Below, in pieces: positions 1 to 10,600 of a stretch of 64,000 nucleotides of DNA; position 1 is the first letter of the stretch, and every line of letters begins with the position of its first letter. Below the pieces are notes generated by a model, which saw only the letters and a program-made list of their open reading frames with translations, was not told where the DNA came from and made no database searches. Origin of the DNA: Silene latifolia. Lineage: Eukaryota; Streptophyta; Magnoliopsida; Caryophyllales; Caryophyllaceae. The DNA lies in the NCBI RefSeq assembly GCF_048544455.1, contig NC_133536.1:194931325-194995324 (forward strand), read 5' to 3'. The translations under genes were made by a program, and so were the position numbers.

Positions 1-33
1 GTAAATTACATGTATAATCTTTACCATTTGGCG

Positions 34-695
34 TAGAGGTGATCATGGGCCGGGCCAATGCGGGCTTGGGCCGGGCCCTTCTAATAAAAGCGGCCCATTT
101 GTGTGGGCCGGGCCGGGTCGGCCCAAATGCGTGGGCTTATTTAGCAAGCCCAAACCCGGCCCTTATGGGCTAATGCGGGCTTTTGGGCCTAAATGGGCTT
201 TTTCGGGCCCTAAAATTTACGACTTACCCTAAGAAATAATTAGCATAATACCTTCAGTTACAACTTATAAAACATACATAGTGTATAAAATTGCACAAAA
301 TATGATGAAATGCATATTAATTGCTCTCTAAAATAAAATAATGACAAAAATCGTCACTTTAGAATGCTTAATCATGCATTCTTAGATATGATTTATGTTA
401 TGTATACTTTGTTTTATAAATCTAAAAAAATATACTTGAGTTTGTAAAGAGTTGAGTATAACTTTAACGCTACTTTAATAGGTTTTATTAGAAAAATATT
501 CATTATTAATAAATATGGGCCGGGCTGGGCCAAAATTTGGGCCAAACGCTTGGCCCAAACCCGGCCCCAAAATATTTTGGGCCGTTTTAGGCCGGCCCAT
601 GGGCTTTTTTGGGCCAAAACTAAAGGCCCGAGCCCTTCAAAAAACCGGGCCGGGCCGGGTAGGGCCAATGGGCTTGGGCCATTTGATCAGCTCTA
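34..695. mobile_element. hAT-type non-autonomous element, GGGCC-rich
   Basis: The ends are near-matching inverted repeats (TAGAGGTGATCA on the left, TAGAGCTGATCA read inward from the right). They are flanked by the 8-bp direct repeat ATTTGGCG at 26-33 and 696-703, which is the hAT signature. Both sub-terminal zones are packed with GGGCC/GGGCCG units and the middle is A+T-rich. There is no transposase; the two small open frames here are by-products of the GGGCC repeats. It shares this design with the elements at 39781 and 63467. Confidence 0.85.
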
Positions 696-822
696 ATTTG
701 GCGCAAAACTGAAAATTATTTTCTTCTTTTCATTTTTTTTATTTTTAATTAGGGTGTTACCGAAACTCGGTAACACCCGGTGTCGCCCTAAAACTTCCCG
801 TTAAAAATATTTAGTACAAATT

Positions 823-1009
823 CACAAATTCTTATTTCAGACCGTCATATCCGTCTGAAATGGTCATACGGATACCATTTCCTCTCACAAAAAACTCATT
901 TAGGGTGTGAGTGGGAAAGCACATGGGGTGTCCCACCACCCATGTGCTTATCACTTGTAAGAGGTCTTATTACGGTCTAAAATAAGGCGATCTTAAGCAA
1001 GACGGACTG
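823..1009. mobile_element. Mutator-like MITE (family with 9-bp target duplication)
   Basis: About 187 bp flanked by the exact 9-bp direct repeat GTACAAATT at 814-822 and 1010-1018. The left end begins CACAAATTCTTATTTCAGAC. The right end read inward begins CAGTCCGTCTTGCTTAAG. The same two termini occur at 6659, 11614 and 31307, so these form one family. A 9-bp duplication points to the Mutator superfamily. Non-coding. Confidence 0.8.
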
Positions 1010-1053
1010 GTACAAATTATAAGCCGTAACATAGACCTAGACATTATGAAATA

Positions 1054-1144
1054 CTCCCTCTATTCAACAATTATCACCCCATTTCTCCAATTTATGTGAG
1101 GGGTATTATATTCAAGTGGGGTAATAAAAGTTGAATGGAGGGAG
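1054..1144. mobile_element. Stowaway-like MITE
   Basis: Short element beginning CTCCCTCTATTCAAC and ending in its near complement GTTGAATGGAGGGAG, flanked by TA on both sides. This is the standard Tc1/mariner-type Stowaway arrangement. Confidence 0.8.
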
Positions 1145-1212
1145 TAGCCACATAGAGTCGAGTGATAGCCTATCAATTCAGTATCTAGGCATTTTGAAAA
1201 ACACAAATTATA

Positions 1213-1413
1213 CTCCCTTTTTTCCGTTCATTTGTTATCCTTTGATTTTGGCACAAAGACCAAAAAAAGGGAAGGATGTCAATTATTAAATAAAATAAAT
1301 TGAGTGTGAATGATCAAAATACTCATTAAATTCATTTTTAAAATAAAAAGGACAACAAATGACCGAGACACCCCAAAATGAAAAAGGACAACAAATAACC
1401 GAGACAGAGGGAG
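1213..1413. mobile_element. Stowaway-like MITE
   Basis: Begins CTCCCTTTTTTCCG and ends ACCGAGACAGAGGGAG, with flanking TA. The interior (TTTGGCACAAAGACCAA, TTGAGTGTGAATGATCAAA) is shared with the copy at 30823, so the two belong to one subfamily. Confidence 0.75.
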
Positions 1414-1435
1414 TATTATAAAGTCGTTATATAGT

Positions 1436-1592
1436 GCGATTATTTTATAAGTGACCATTTTATTTTAAAAAATGATCAACTTTATTATTATAAAGCTAAC
1501 ACTTTAAATACTGGTCACCTTTTAATATAAAATGATCACTAATTATTATAATATGGTCACTTTTAATATACTGGTCACCTTTTAATACAGTT
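1436..1592. repeat. Degenerate tandem repeat (GGTCAC/TGATCA-TTTTAATA units)
   Basis: Several imperfect copies of a unit like TACTGGTCACCTTTTAATA occur in both orientations over about 150 bp of A+T-rich spacer. No coding potential and no clear element ends. Confidence 0.4.
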
Positions 1593-1700
1593 ACTAAGTA
1601 CTCCGGAAGTAGTAACAAACACTTGAGTGAATTAAGATCCAAATACTCCATTTGATTTTGCAGCCACACACTTATTTACTTTAATCTTAACATGATTTAA

Positions 1701-2061
1701 GAGCATCCACATTGAAGAGGGGGGTCTTCTTCCTTTCCTTTATTTTTTTCTAATTTTTTCATTAGACACAATATTTTTTCTTATTTTTTGTCACATTTTT
1801 CAATTTCTCGTCATCTTCCTCTCTTTTTCTCCATATCAAAGAGGATGTCTTCCTTTCCACCTTTGAAGTAGGACATCATTACACTTTTTCTCTCTTATAT
1901 GGCACAAGGGCCAAGACAAGGACATACTCCATAAATAGAGGATGTCTTCCTCTTCCTCTTCAAAGAGAATGCTAAGAGGGTGTATCCACATTAAAGAAAA
2001 CATCCTCTTAGATGAGAGAGAGTGCTAAAAGGATGATGTATCCTCTTCAATGTAGATGCTC
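1701..2061. mobile_element. Tourist-like (PIF/Harbinger) MITE
   Basis: Terminal inverted repeats GAGCATCCACATTGAAGAGG and its near complement CCTCTTCAATGTAGATGCTC, flanked by the 3-bp duplication TAA at 1698-1700 and 2062-2064. The interior is T-rich and partly repeats the terminal motif. Non-coding. Confidence 0.85.
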
Positions 2062-2262
2062 TAACACTAGTCATTTTCTAACTAAAACTAGTGAATAATG
2101 ATACGTTTTAACCTCTTGCACATGCACCCCCTACAATTCCACAAATTCACTTGACTTAATTCTTGTACTTTGTAGAATTGTAGTCTATTAACATTTTTTT
2201 TTTTTTGGCAAACGTAAAATAACGACCAACATTACAAGCTCATAACCCTTTTAGCTTTATTA

Positions 2263-2572
2263 GAGCATCTCCAATGGTTGAGTAAAAGGACTTGCTTGCA
2301 AATTCTTAAAGTTTCAAGCTAGTTGCTCAACCATTGGGGAGCTCCACATGAACTAGCTTAGTTTGAGCAACTAGCTTCATGAAGCTAGTAGCTCAAATGG
2401 ACCCACAAAGTGATATATGCCAATTAAATAAATGTTTGTAAATTCATTTAAGCAACAACTCTTATAGCTTAACCATTGGAGGAGTTTGTAGCTTAAAAGT
2501 GTTATAGCTCACTCAAAAAGGTGATGTGGAAAGTTAAGCTAGTTGGGTTGTTGCTTATCATTGTGGATGCTC
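2263..2572. mobile_element. Tourist-like (PIF/Harbinger) MITE
   Basis: Inverted ends GAGCATCTCCAATGGTTGAG (left) and GAGCATCCACAATGATAAGC (right, read inward), with TTA duplicated at 2260-2262 and 2573-2575. The interior repeats AGCTAGTTGCTCAACCATTGG-like words in both orientations. Related to the split element at 12128. Confidence 0.85.
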
Positions 2573-3860
2573 TTATAAACCACCTTATTAAGAGACCGAG
2601 GTAAAAAGCTAAAGCAATACAATGAAAATGCAAACTAAGACCTTTAATGTCTTTTTTCTTACCTCATCAAAGAAAAAAGACGGTCAATGTCTTAAAGGTA
2701 CATTACTTTTAGTCTCTTTGTTTTAATTTATCCGACTTTCCAATTTTTTCAAGTTAAGATTTTGACATAATTTTTTTGAAATGTTACTATGAAAAGGTTA
2801 CTAAATTTATAATACAATTAGATTCGTCATGAAAAGGGTATATGGAAGAGAGAAATTAGGAATATCGAAATATGATAATGACGTGTAAAATAGAAGAGAT
2901 GGAATGAAATTTTTAGATGAAAATTTTAAAAATAACAAATTGAATTATTAGCGTTGTGTGGAATACTGTGAGAAAAGAAAGTATGTTTACAAACAATTTG
3001 AATTTTTCTTCGTGACAGTTTAAACAAAACCTAAATTCACTATAAAGCTTTTATAATAAAATAGTTAATATGGAGTATATATCAACCAATCTCGATAAAT
3101 CAGAGAATCGGAAAGTATATTCTATGTATTAGGATGTTAAACTGTTGTTTGGTCCTTAATGAACCATTAACCTAATGATTTAAGTTGAAAAACTTTCTCA
3201 AATGGTTAGAGGTACCTCAACATTTGTTTTTAAACTAGTTTAGATTCTGCACAATGAATGCGCAGTATTTATAGAGTTACTATATACTTTTTAGTGTATT
3301 ATTTATAGAATTTAAATTGATAATTCACTTAATTTCCATGTTTCTCCTTAATGTATTTTGATTAGAGAAATATATAAAAATTTAAATTGTAAGAAGTAAT
3401 AAAATGAGTATTTTTTTGTTTTTTGACCGAGAAATTAATGATTTTAATTTACAAATATTTACTAATAACATATTTTTTAGCTGCAAATTTTTATCATAAA
3501 AAGTCAAAGAATTTTAACAAATATTTACTAATACCATATTTTTTACCCGCAACTTCTTATCATAAAAAGTCAATAATTTTTTATCAATAAGTTCTTTAAA
3601 AAAAGAATTCCTTATCCTTAAAAGATCGGAGATAAATTTGTGCATAATGTAAAATATTAAAAGTTATAAATATTTAAATACAAAAGATTATATCCATTTA
3701 TAACTTATCATCTCCATATATGTAGTATATGCTAAAAATACCAAGCACTATTCTAGGAAATATGTTTTAGGCGGGAAAAATTGGAGTTTCGCCTATTCAT
3801 TTAGTAAATAGGGGATGGACTCTTTTTAGAACACGGTATAAAATAGCATGTGCATTATTT
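2573..3860. other. A+T-rich spacer, nothing recognised
   Basis: About 1.3 kb with no open frame of note and no element with clear ends. A direct repeat of about 60 bp (AATATTTACTAATA ... TTTTAGC/ACC ... TTATCATAAAAAGTCAA) lies at about 3460-3570. Confidence 0.5.
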
Positions 3861-4067
3861 ACTCTTTTTTACTTCTTCTTAGTCATTTGTTTATCTTTAA
3901 TTTTGATATAAAGACCAAACAAAGAGGAGAAGACCAATTATTTGATAAGTAGAACAAATTGAGTGTAGAGAATCAAATTGTGCATCAAAATCATTCCCAA
4001 CATAAAAAGGTAAACTAAAACATCCCAAATAGAATAAGTAAACAAATGACGAGGATAAAGAGAGTAT
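3861..4067. mobile_element. Degenerate Stowaway-like MITE
   Basis: Worn Stowaway termini (ACTCTTTTTTACTTC and AAGAGAGTA). The interior words GATATAAAGACCAAAC and TTGAGTGTAGAGAATCAAA match the copies at 1213 and 30823. It abuts the truncated copia copy that follows. Confidence 0.55.
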
Positions 4068-4077
4068 CTTTAGATAC

Positions 4078-6331
4078 ACGGCTGTATGAAAGGCATGGGG
4101 CCAATACTGATGAGGAAGGGAAGAGTATGTAAGAAATGCAAGGCCGGTGTCGACAATGTGACGATGTCGGCGTTCCGCATATCCATTGTGCTCATGAGTA
4201 TACGGAGATGTGGTGAGGTGGAATATACCATTCGTGGCAAGGTAGGGGGCGAGTTTTTGAAATTCTCCCCCGTTGTCGGAGTAAAGTGTGCGGTGCGTGG
4301 TGCGAAACTGTTTTTCAACGAGGGGTTTGAAGCGAGTGAAGATGAAGTATGTGTCAGACTTGCGTGTTAAGGGGTAGAACCACACATATTTCGTGAAGTG
4401 ATCAACAAATATAACATAATATTTAAAGTTATCAATGGAGTGGATGGGGGATGTCCATAGATCACTAAAAACAACTTCAAGGGGGGCACGAGTGACAAGA
4501 GACGAAGCAGTAAACGGTAATTTCGTGCTTTTATTAATGAGGCAGGAGTTACATGGAGTATGTTTAATATTTGAAATGTGAAGACGAGATGCTAATTTGT
4601 GCAAAATAGGGAACGAAGGATGGCCAACACGATGGTGGAAGTCCGTGGAGGAGGTGTGAGCCGTGGAGACTTGAGGAGAAACATGTGAGTGAAGGAGTTG
4701 ATAGACACCGTCTTTGACTGGGCCGCGGTGAATGGGTTCCTCCATGCTAAGATCCTTAACACAAAACGAAGTGGGTAAGAATTCAACAGAGACATTATTG
4801 TCGATACAAAATTGCGAGATTGAAAGAATATTTTTGCGAATATTAGGAACTACGAGGACATTAGAGAGCGTAAAAGTACGAGAGTTAAAGGAGAGTGAAG
4901 TGGAACCAGTATGAGAGATGGGAAGACCCGAACCATCGCCTATAACAATCTCATCAGTGCCGTCATAGGGGTAGTGAAGGGAGAGATTTTTGAGGTCAAC
5001 TGTAACGTGATGCGAAGCTCCACTGTCAAGGAGCCAAGAGTCGGAGGCAGCCGAGACAGAGGACTGGGTGGTTGTGGTGTTGGCTTGAGGTGGTTGGGTA
5101 GAGGCTTTAGGATGGCGGGGGACCTTTATGTCAGGGTAGAGTTCCTTGAAAATAGGACAAAACGTGAGGGAGTGGCCTTGAACGTTGCACCAGTGGCAAC
5201 GACCTTTATAGGGGTTACGGGGTTGGTAGGTGGTCTGGTTGGGTGGGTTTGTTGGTGGTGCAGGAGAACGAGGCTGGTAGGGAGTTTGGGTGGTGGGTCA
5301 TGGTTGATAGGTGGATGGGTTGGGTGAGCGTGGGGGGTAATACGGGAGATAGGCAGTGGGGTTAGCAGTGGCAGGAAATGGGGAGGTGCGGGATTGTTCG
5401 GATATTTGGATGGTAAGTTCTTTGTTTATAAGTTTTTCGTGCAGTTCAGCGAATGGAATTGGTGTATCACGGGCGTGAACGACATCGATTACGGACTGGT
5501 AGCGAGGGTCATCGATGTTGTCAAGGATGCGGTCGGTGATGTCTTCATTCGACATAGGGCTTCCAAGAAGGGCAAGTTCATCAGTAATGGTTTTAATTTT
5601 GGTCATAAAGTCGGAAATAGAGGTTGAGCCTTTGGCGAGGTTACAGAGTTTGAATTTGAGTTGTTTAATGTGACCACGGGAAGGCAGGGCATAGGTTGTT
5701 TCGAGGATGTCCCACGCCTCCTTTGTGGTGGTTGCTTTGAGTATGAGGGAGCTCACAGTTGGGGCGAGGGTGCTAGCCACGGATCCAAAGAGGAGCTTGT
5801 CTTGCTTGAACCAAGTCTTGAATGCAGGGTTAGTGGATTTGGAGCCGGTGGAACTTGTAAGTTCCCTGGCGGGAGCGGGAAACGTACCATCGACGTATCC
5901 ATAAAGGTCACAGCCGAGGAGCAGCGAGGAGAGCTGAAGTCGCCATGCTTGATAATTGGAGCCGGTCAATTTCTCGACAGAATTGGTGTTGATGAGAAGG
6001 AGAGGTTTTGTGGGTTCATCGTTGTTGGGAATTGATTGAGACGAGGTCATATTGATTGAGAAAAAAAAAAGGATCAGGTGCTCTGATACCATGTAAGGAG
6101 AGTTTATGGCTTGTAAAGCTTGAGATTTCATTGATGAGAAATACGAGTATATATACAAGTTATAGCTAATCCTACGTAACTTACACAAGAGGTAAAGAAT
6201 TCTATAATACAATCTAATATATACGAGATAAGGAAACTATCCTAATATTAAGATATGCAGACGATATGGAAAGATATATACAATATTAACAAGATACGGA
6301 AGTATCTTTATCAATCTTATTAAAAAACATT
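4078..6331 (-). mobile_element. Truncated Ty1/copia retrotransposon
   Basis: A fossil copy reading leftward. From right to left it has one LTR, a primer-binding site complementary to initiator tRNA-Met at about 6081-6091, and a gag region (about 5.3-6.05 kb). The gag is of the UBN2/retrotrans_gag type, with the opening motif LTGSNYQAWRLQLSSLL. Then comes an integrase region (about 4.1-4.75 kb) with the HHCC-type zinc region and the core motifs FSDLWTSP and YSDNGGEF. Reverse transcriptase, RNase H and the second LTR are absent, so it is a partial, broken copy. The missing second LTR prevents dating. Confidence 0.85.
6092..6331 (-). repeat. LTR of the truncated copia copy
   Basis: It starts beside the tRNA-Met primer-binding site (CTCTGATACCA on the plus strand) with TGTAAGGAGAG and seems to end near AAAAAACA. 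The outer boundary is an estimate because no partner LTR is present. Confidence 0.55.
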
Positions 6332-6649
6332 CATGTAGATGTATATAAGACGATGAGAATTCAGGGTATTCTACGTAGATGCAGTTGATAGACTATACAA
6401 CAAGTTGTAGTATAACTGACATTGTAGAATCTGAGCTTTATATTAAAGTTTCCGAGTTTTGTTGTAAAGAGTCTGAGTTATATCTTAGATTTTCTGAACT
6501 CACCAACTTAGGCATAAAAAAAAGGTAAACTTTAAGAAAGCTCAAAAGAATTACACACATAAGCTCAATTAGATATATGTTGATTGTACGATGCTAATAT
6601 ACAACTAGTTGTAGGATAATATTTGTGACGTCGATGATCAAATGTATAA
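6332..6649. other. Spacer, nothing recognised
   Basis: About 320 bp of A+T-rich sequence with no open frame, no terminal repeats and no recognisable family. Confidence 0.4.
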
Positions 6650-6658
6650 TTTATGATA

Positions 6659-6855
6659 CAGTCCGTCTTGTTATAGACGGACACTATCCGTCTATAGCTA
6701 TAGACGGATAGTGTCCCTCTCACAAATTAAAGTGGGTAGTGCAAGTGGGGGTATCCATTTTCCACCCACTTGCACTACCCACTTTAATTTGTGAGAGGGA
6801 CACTATCCGTCTATAGCTATAGACGGATAGTGTCCGTCTATAATAAGAATTTGTG
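6659..6855. mobile_element. Fold-back Mutator-like MITE with near-perfect hairpin
   Basis: Flanked by the exact 9-bp direct repeat TTTATGATA at 6650-6658 and 6856-6864. The termini (CAGTCCGTCTTG, CACAAATTCTTATT read inward) match the family at 823, 11614 and 31307. The arms, about 6668-6749 and 6765-6847, are complementary almost base for base around a short spacer. Each arm also contains its own palindrome around CTATAGCTATAG. Non-coding. A transcript would fold into a hairpin of about 80 bp. Confidence 0.88.
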
Positions 6856-7114
6856 TTTATGATAACATATCCCTAAGACAAATAAAATTGAACACACATT
6901 TGGATTTGCGTAAAATGATCACCAACCATGCACTATACCCCAAATTTTAAAAGATTGATAACTAGAGTTCAACTCACAATGCACAAAGGCCAATTCCATA
7001 TCGATAGACTATGATGATAATCAATCATGTTTTCACCTGGCATACGGAGTACATTTTGAGAATCTTTATAACGCGTACTAAATCTATTTTTATAAATAAT
7101 TGTTTAATTACATT

Positions 7115-7335
7115 AAATTACTCTAGTCGTGGTTGTTATTTGTTTATCTATTTCATTTTTGGGTGTCTAGTTTAACTATTTACCTTTTTATTTTAGGAAT
7201 AATTTTGATAAATAACTTGATCTTCCATATCCAATTTGATTTATTTGTCATCCAATAGTTGATCTCTCTTATTTTCTTAATTTTTGTATCAAAATCAAAG
7301 ATAAACAAATGATCGGAAATAAACAACAAGATGAT
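7115..7335. mobile_element. Degenerate Stowaway-like sequence
   Basis: The inner words ATTTGTTTATCTATTTC and GATAAACAAATGATCGGAAATA are inverted relative to each other, as in the better-preserved Stowaway copies here. The CTCCCTC ends are eroded. The assignment is tentative. Confidence 0.35.
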
Positions 7336-7923
7336 GATTGAATATTTGGTGTGTATGTATTAATGTATGTAATGGAAGTTACTACTACTATATATGAATA
7401 TGACCAATTATGATAGCCATGTGATCAGTCCAACTGGGACACACTTAAGACTTTAATCTATCTAATTAACAAATAAATTAATCAAACTTTATAAAATTAA
7501 CCTATGATCATAATCCAGTTGGTTAAGTGTACTCATAGTAGATTTCAGAAAAATACAAAAAGGAAGATTAAAATATTCATCATTCACAGTACCTTCAATA
7601 CGAGCCCATTTTTTCTTCATTTCCTAAAAAGAAATGGAGAGACAAGTTTTTATTAATGGTATGGATTATATTTAAACATTATCTAATGGTTCTAAATTTA
7701 CGCATAAAGATAAAGAAAAATGAGGATGAAATGAGAAATTATTATTTAAAGAGATTGTGAGAGCCTGAGAGGTAACAAAGAGAAAAGAAAGGGAGATGAT
7801 CCATTTCCCTTGAATACCACTCTTGGGACCCACATCAATGTTGTTGGACCCACTTTGTTGCTTGCCAGTTATGGGCATAGAAAAAAAAAAACAAGGTCCA
7901 AATTTCTTCCTTTTGTTGTCTTG

Positions 7924-7931
7924 TTTATAAG
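7924..7931 (+). promoter_or_regulatory. Possible TATA box of the ERF003-like gene
   Basis: TTTATAAG lies about 100 bp upstream of the chosen ATG. It is followed by a C+T-rich leader (CCCCTCATTTCCCCCCATC), typical of plant 5' UTRs. The position is plausible; there is no direct evidence for the transcription start. Confidence 0.35.
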
Positions 7932-8026
7932 AACACTACATAAACCCCTCATTTCCCCCCATCTTTCACCTCCCCACATTTCTTCACTTCTCACTAGCAT
8001 TTCAAAAAGAGCAAACTCTTACTACA

Positions 8027-9022
8027 ATGGCAAGACCACAACGACGGTATCGCGGTGTCCGACAAAGGCATTGGGGCTCTTGGGTCTCCGAAATTCGCCA
8101 CCCCATTTTGTAAGTCTTTTAGTAGTTTTGCTATGAAAAACACATGAATTATAATTTATGAAATGTTATTTTGGTCGATCAACAGTACAAATTTACGAGA
8201 ATTCATATAAAAAAATTAATAAAAATGCCTAGTCAATTATCTTAATAATGTGGTATAGAATTACGTTTATACGAATTAATGAAATGTTATCTTATTTAGT
8301 AGACCGTCACTATAAATTTATACGAATTTATATTTCTTTATAATGTTAAATTTATTTACGAGTCAATTGTGTTAATAATGAGATATATAATTGTTACACG
8401 TTATAGACTTAGAGCTCCCCATAATTAAGAAAAAAACATTTAAAATTGCCAATGTAGCTTTCTTGAAGAAAAAGTAGCTACATTTGTTTTTGTTTTTGAC
8501 ATAGTAGTGTAGTACACTAATGAAACGTTTCGTATAATTTAATGCAGGAAAACGAGAATTTGGCTAGGGACGTTCGAAACGGCAGAGGATGCGGCACAGG
8601 CCTATGATGAAGCGGCCCGTTTAATGTGTGGGGTTCGGGCCCGTACTAATTTCCCATACAACCCAAATATTCCGCAAACTTCCTCATCTAAACTACTTTC
8701 AGCTACATTAACCGCTAAACTTCACCGTTGCTATATGGCATCATTGCAAGTCACTAAAAACCCAACAATGCAGGCCCAACAAAAGGGTCCTAGCCCAAAA
8801 TTAATGAGTCCCCCAAAAATTGAGGATGTGGGACCTTGGTTCCCTGAGTACGGGTCAACAGTGACAGGACCAGGATTTTCGAGCCCTGATAGTGACCTAG
8901 TTGTTAAGGTCGAGAATGGTCAATCTGAATCGCCGCCACAATATGAGCAATTGGAGGAGGATCACATTGAGCAAATGATTCAAGAATTGCTTGGTTACGG
9001 GTCAATTGAGATTGCAATTTAA
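8027..9022 (+). CDS. ERF003: AP2/ERF transcription factor, ERF003-like
   Basis: Two exons, 8027-8109 and 8548-9022, encode 185 residues. The intron (8110-8547) has GT at its start, TGCAG at its end, and splits a Leu codon inside the AP2 domain. The AP2 domain spans about residues 7-64: [19 protein letters not shown] in exon 1 and [20 protein letters not shown] in exon 2. Next come the motifs TNFPYNPN and [20 protein letters not shown], and an acidic tail [20 protein letters not shown] (from about residue 163). These blocks match Arabidopsis ERF003 and its SHINE-related group as I remember them. The protein should be a nuclear DNA-binding regulator acting on GCC-box-type sites. SHINE relatives govern cuticle and cell-wall genes, but this paralog's targets cannot be read from sequence. 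The ATG is the first in the leader and gives the family's MARPQ start. The gene looks intact. Confidence 0.93.
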
Positions 9023-9070
9023 TTAGCTTAACTTGGTTAATATTATTAATTCTAAGTTAAGCTAATTAAA
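9018..9070 (+). other. Perfect 17-bp hairpin over the ERF003-like stop codon
   Basis: The arms 9018-9034 (TTTAATTAGCTTAACTT) and 9054-9070 are exact complements across a 19-nt loop that is itself partly self-complementary (TTAAT...ATTAA). The TAA stop at 9020-9022 lies in the left arm. It could shape the 3' end of the mRNA, or be the remnant of a small palindromic insertion. Confidence 0.7.
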
Positions 9071-9861
9071 AACATTCCGTTGGCCTAGTCAACCTTAATT
9101 ATTACTGTCCTGAGTTGGGAGAACTATTTACAACCAACCGGCCTTATTTTTTTTAGTATTTCATCATTTAGCTAGCTAGCTAGTTCAATCATCTATTTAT
9201 TCCGCAAGTTCTAATTTAAACAATTTCCTTTTAAGTTTGGTCAAGTCAATGTATATTTATACTCGAGTATTACGCCTATATATATCATAAATAATGTGAT
9301 TTAAGCACAAATATTTTGGTTTGTTAATGAGTTGTTTAGTGTGGGTATTTCTTATAAAAGTTGATTATTATTCTACCCAATTAACGATGCATAATTGATG
9401 GACAACTTGCATAAAGGACCAAGTTTGATATAAAAGGTTGTCTATATCATACAAAAATGACTCTTAATTATAGGTACATTTTGGGACAAGATATCATCGA
9501 TCTTTTAGCTAAAGAACATTTAAGAGTTGTAAGAAAATGACCCGTTTGGCCATTTTACTTGTAATCGTGTAAAACGCCCTTCGATCAAACGTAAGCGAAC
9601 TTCCTAAAATTTTAATTAATTTGTTTTAACATATGGTCAACTTTGAGCTTAGGCCCAGTAAAATTAATCTAACTCAAACACGGCTTTAAACAAAAATTGA
9701 TTTGATCCGGAATTAGCTAAATTGAAATGCATATAGAACATCGTAAACGATCGCAGCGTGATTGAATAAAATATGACCTGAACTAACGTACATGCCGTTT
9801 GATAAGCAATTAACCACTCGATAAAATAAGATTCAACTCAAAATACATAATAACCGTAAAA
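9071..9861. other. Downstream spacer of the ERF003-like gene
   Basis: About 0.8 kb holding the presumed 3' UTR and A+T-rich spacer. GCTAGCTAGCTAG at about 9171 is a short simple repeat. No gene or element with ends was seen. Confidence 0.4.
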
Positions 9862-9874
9862 GTATTTGCAGATT

Positions 9875-10083
9875 AAACCAAGGGGTGTTAATCCAGTGGT
9901 AGCCGGGTTAAACCTTGAAGCTTGCAGAAATGTAGGAGTTGAGAGGTCCCGGGTTCGACTACCAATCAAAGCGATGATCACTTGCCACGCTGCGGCCCGA
10001 AGGGGGTGGCTTACATGGTCCATGTGGTGGTGCGGGAATGCATGGGCCCGGAGAGATTCAACCCCCTCGTCATAAAAAAAAAG
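9875..10083 (+). mobile_element. tRNA-derived SINE
   Basis: A 209-bp unit with RNA polymerase III-type promoter boxes: a box A-like TTAATCCAGTGGTAGCCGGG near its start and a box B-like GGTTCGACTAC about 40 bp later. It ends in a run of A. The 13-bp target duplication GTATTTGCAGATT flanks it at 9862-9874 and 10084-10096. It is not a tRNA gene, because there is no cloverleaf beyond the two boxes and it has an A tail. The clear duplication suggests a fairly recent insertion. Confidence 0.88.
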
Positions 10084-10267
10084 GTATTTGCAGATTGAAA
10101 ATTTGATATAAGTAACCTAAACAGTACCGTGAGTTCGAATCGAAATTGAATTAGTTTCGATATACCAGCTTATAAGATACGCGAACTTGAATATATCTAT
10201 ACCGTTAATAACTTAACAAATTGACCCAATTAAAAACAATTATTTTCTCATAAAACACCCCTACTTG

Positions 10268-10592
10268 TAGGGGTGTTTACCGGCCCAGAACCGGATCAAA
10301 TCGCAAAGACCCGTGGACCGGACAACCTCATATCCAAACCCGGAGACCAAATCGATTAAGTGGGAACCCAGACCAGACCGGAACCTTTAGGTCCGGATTT
10401 GGATCGGACCGGTTCCATTTTTAAAGGAAATCTGAGGTGATTTTTTTTCTTGAACTGGACCGGACCGGAGATCGTACACAATATTTATGTGGCCCGAAGA
10501 CAGAACCGGATTGTATTCTGTTCAGACCGGACCGGGCCCCCTATCCTGGTCGATTAGATTTACCGGTCCGGTGTACTTTATATGCACTCCTT
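10268..10592. mobile_element. hAT-type MITE rich in CCGGACCGG words
   Basis: Ends TAGGGGTG (left) and AAGGAGTG (right, read inward). The flanks CCTACTTG at 10260-10267 and CCTACCTG at 10593-10600 match at 7 of 8 bases, fitting a slightly worn hAT duplication. The interior is full of GGACCGG/CCGGTCC repeats on both sides of a plainer centre. Non-coding. Confidence 0.72.
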
Positions 10593-10600
10593 CCTACCTG

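Noticed and set aside
414-712. Open frames of 60-85 codons rich in Gly, Pro, Ala and Trp
   Set aside because: They are translations of GGGCC arrays inside a hAT element; the same happens at 39828-40190 and 63457-63744.
7810-8136. A 108-codon frame as the start of the ERF003-like protein
   Set aside because: It is in another frame and covers the leader; the AP2 domain frame starts at ATG 8027 and needs the intron.
9875-10083. A possible tRNA gene (box A and box B present)
   Set aside because: No full cloverleaf, an A tail and a 13-bp target duplication identify a SINE. The same applies at 31767-31949.
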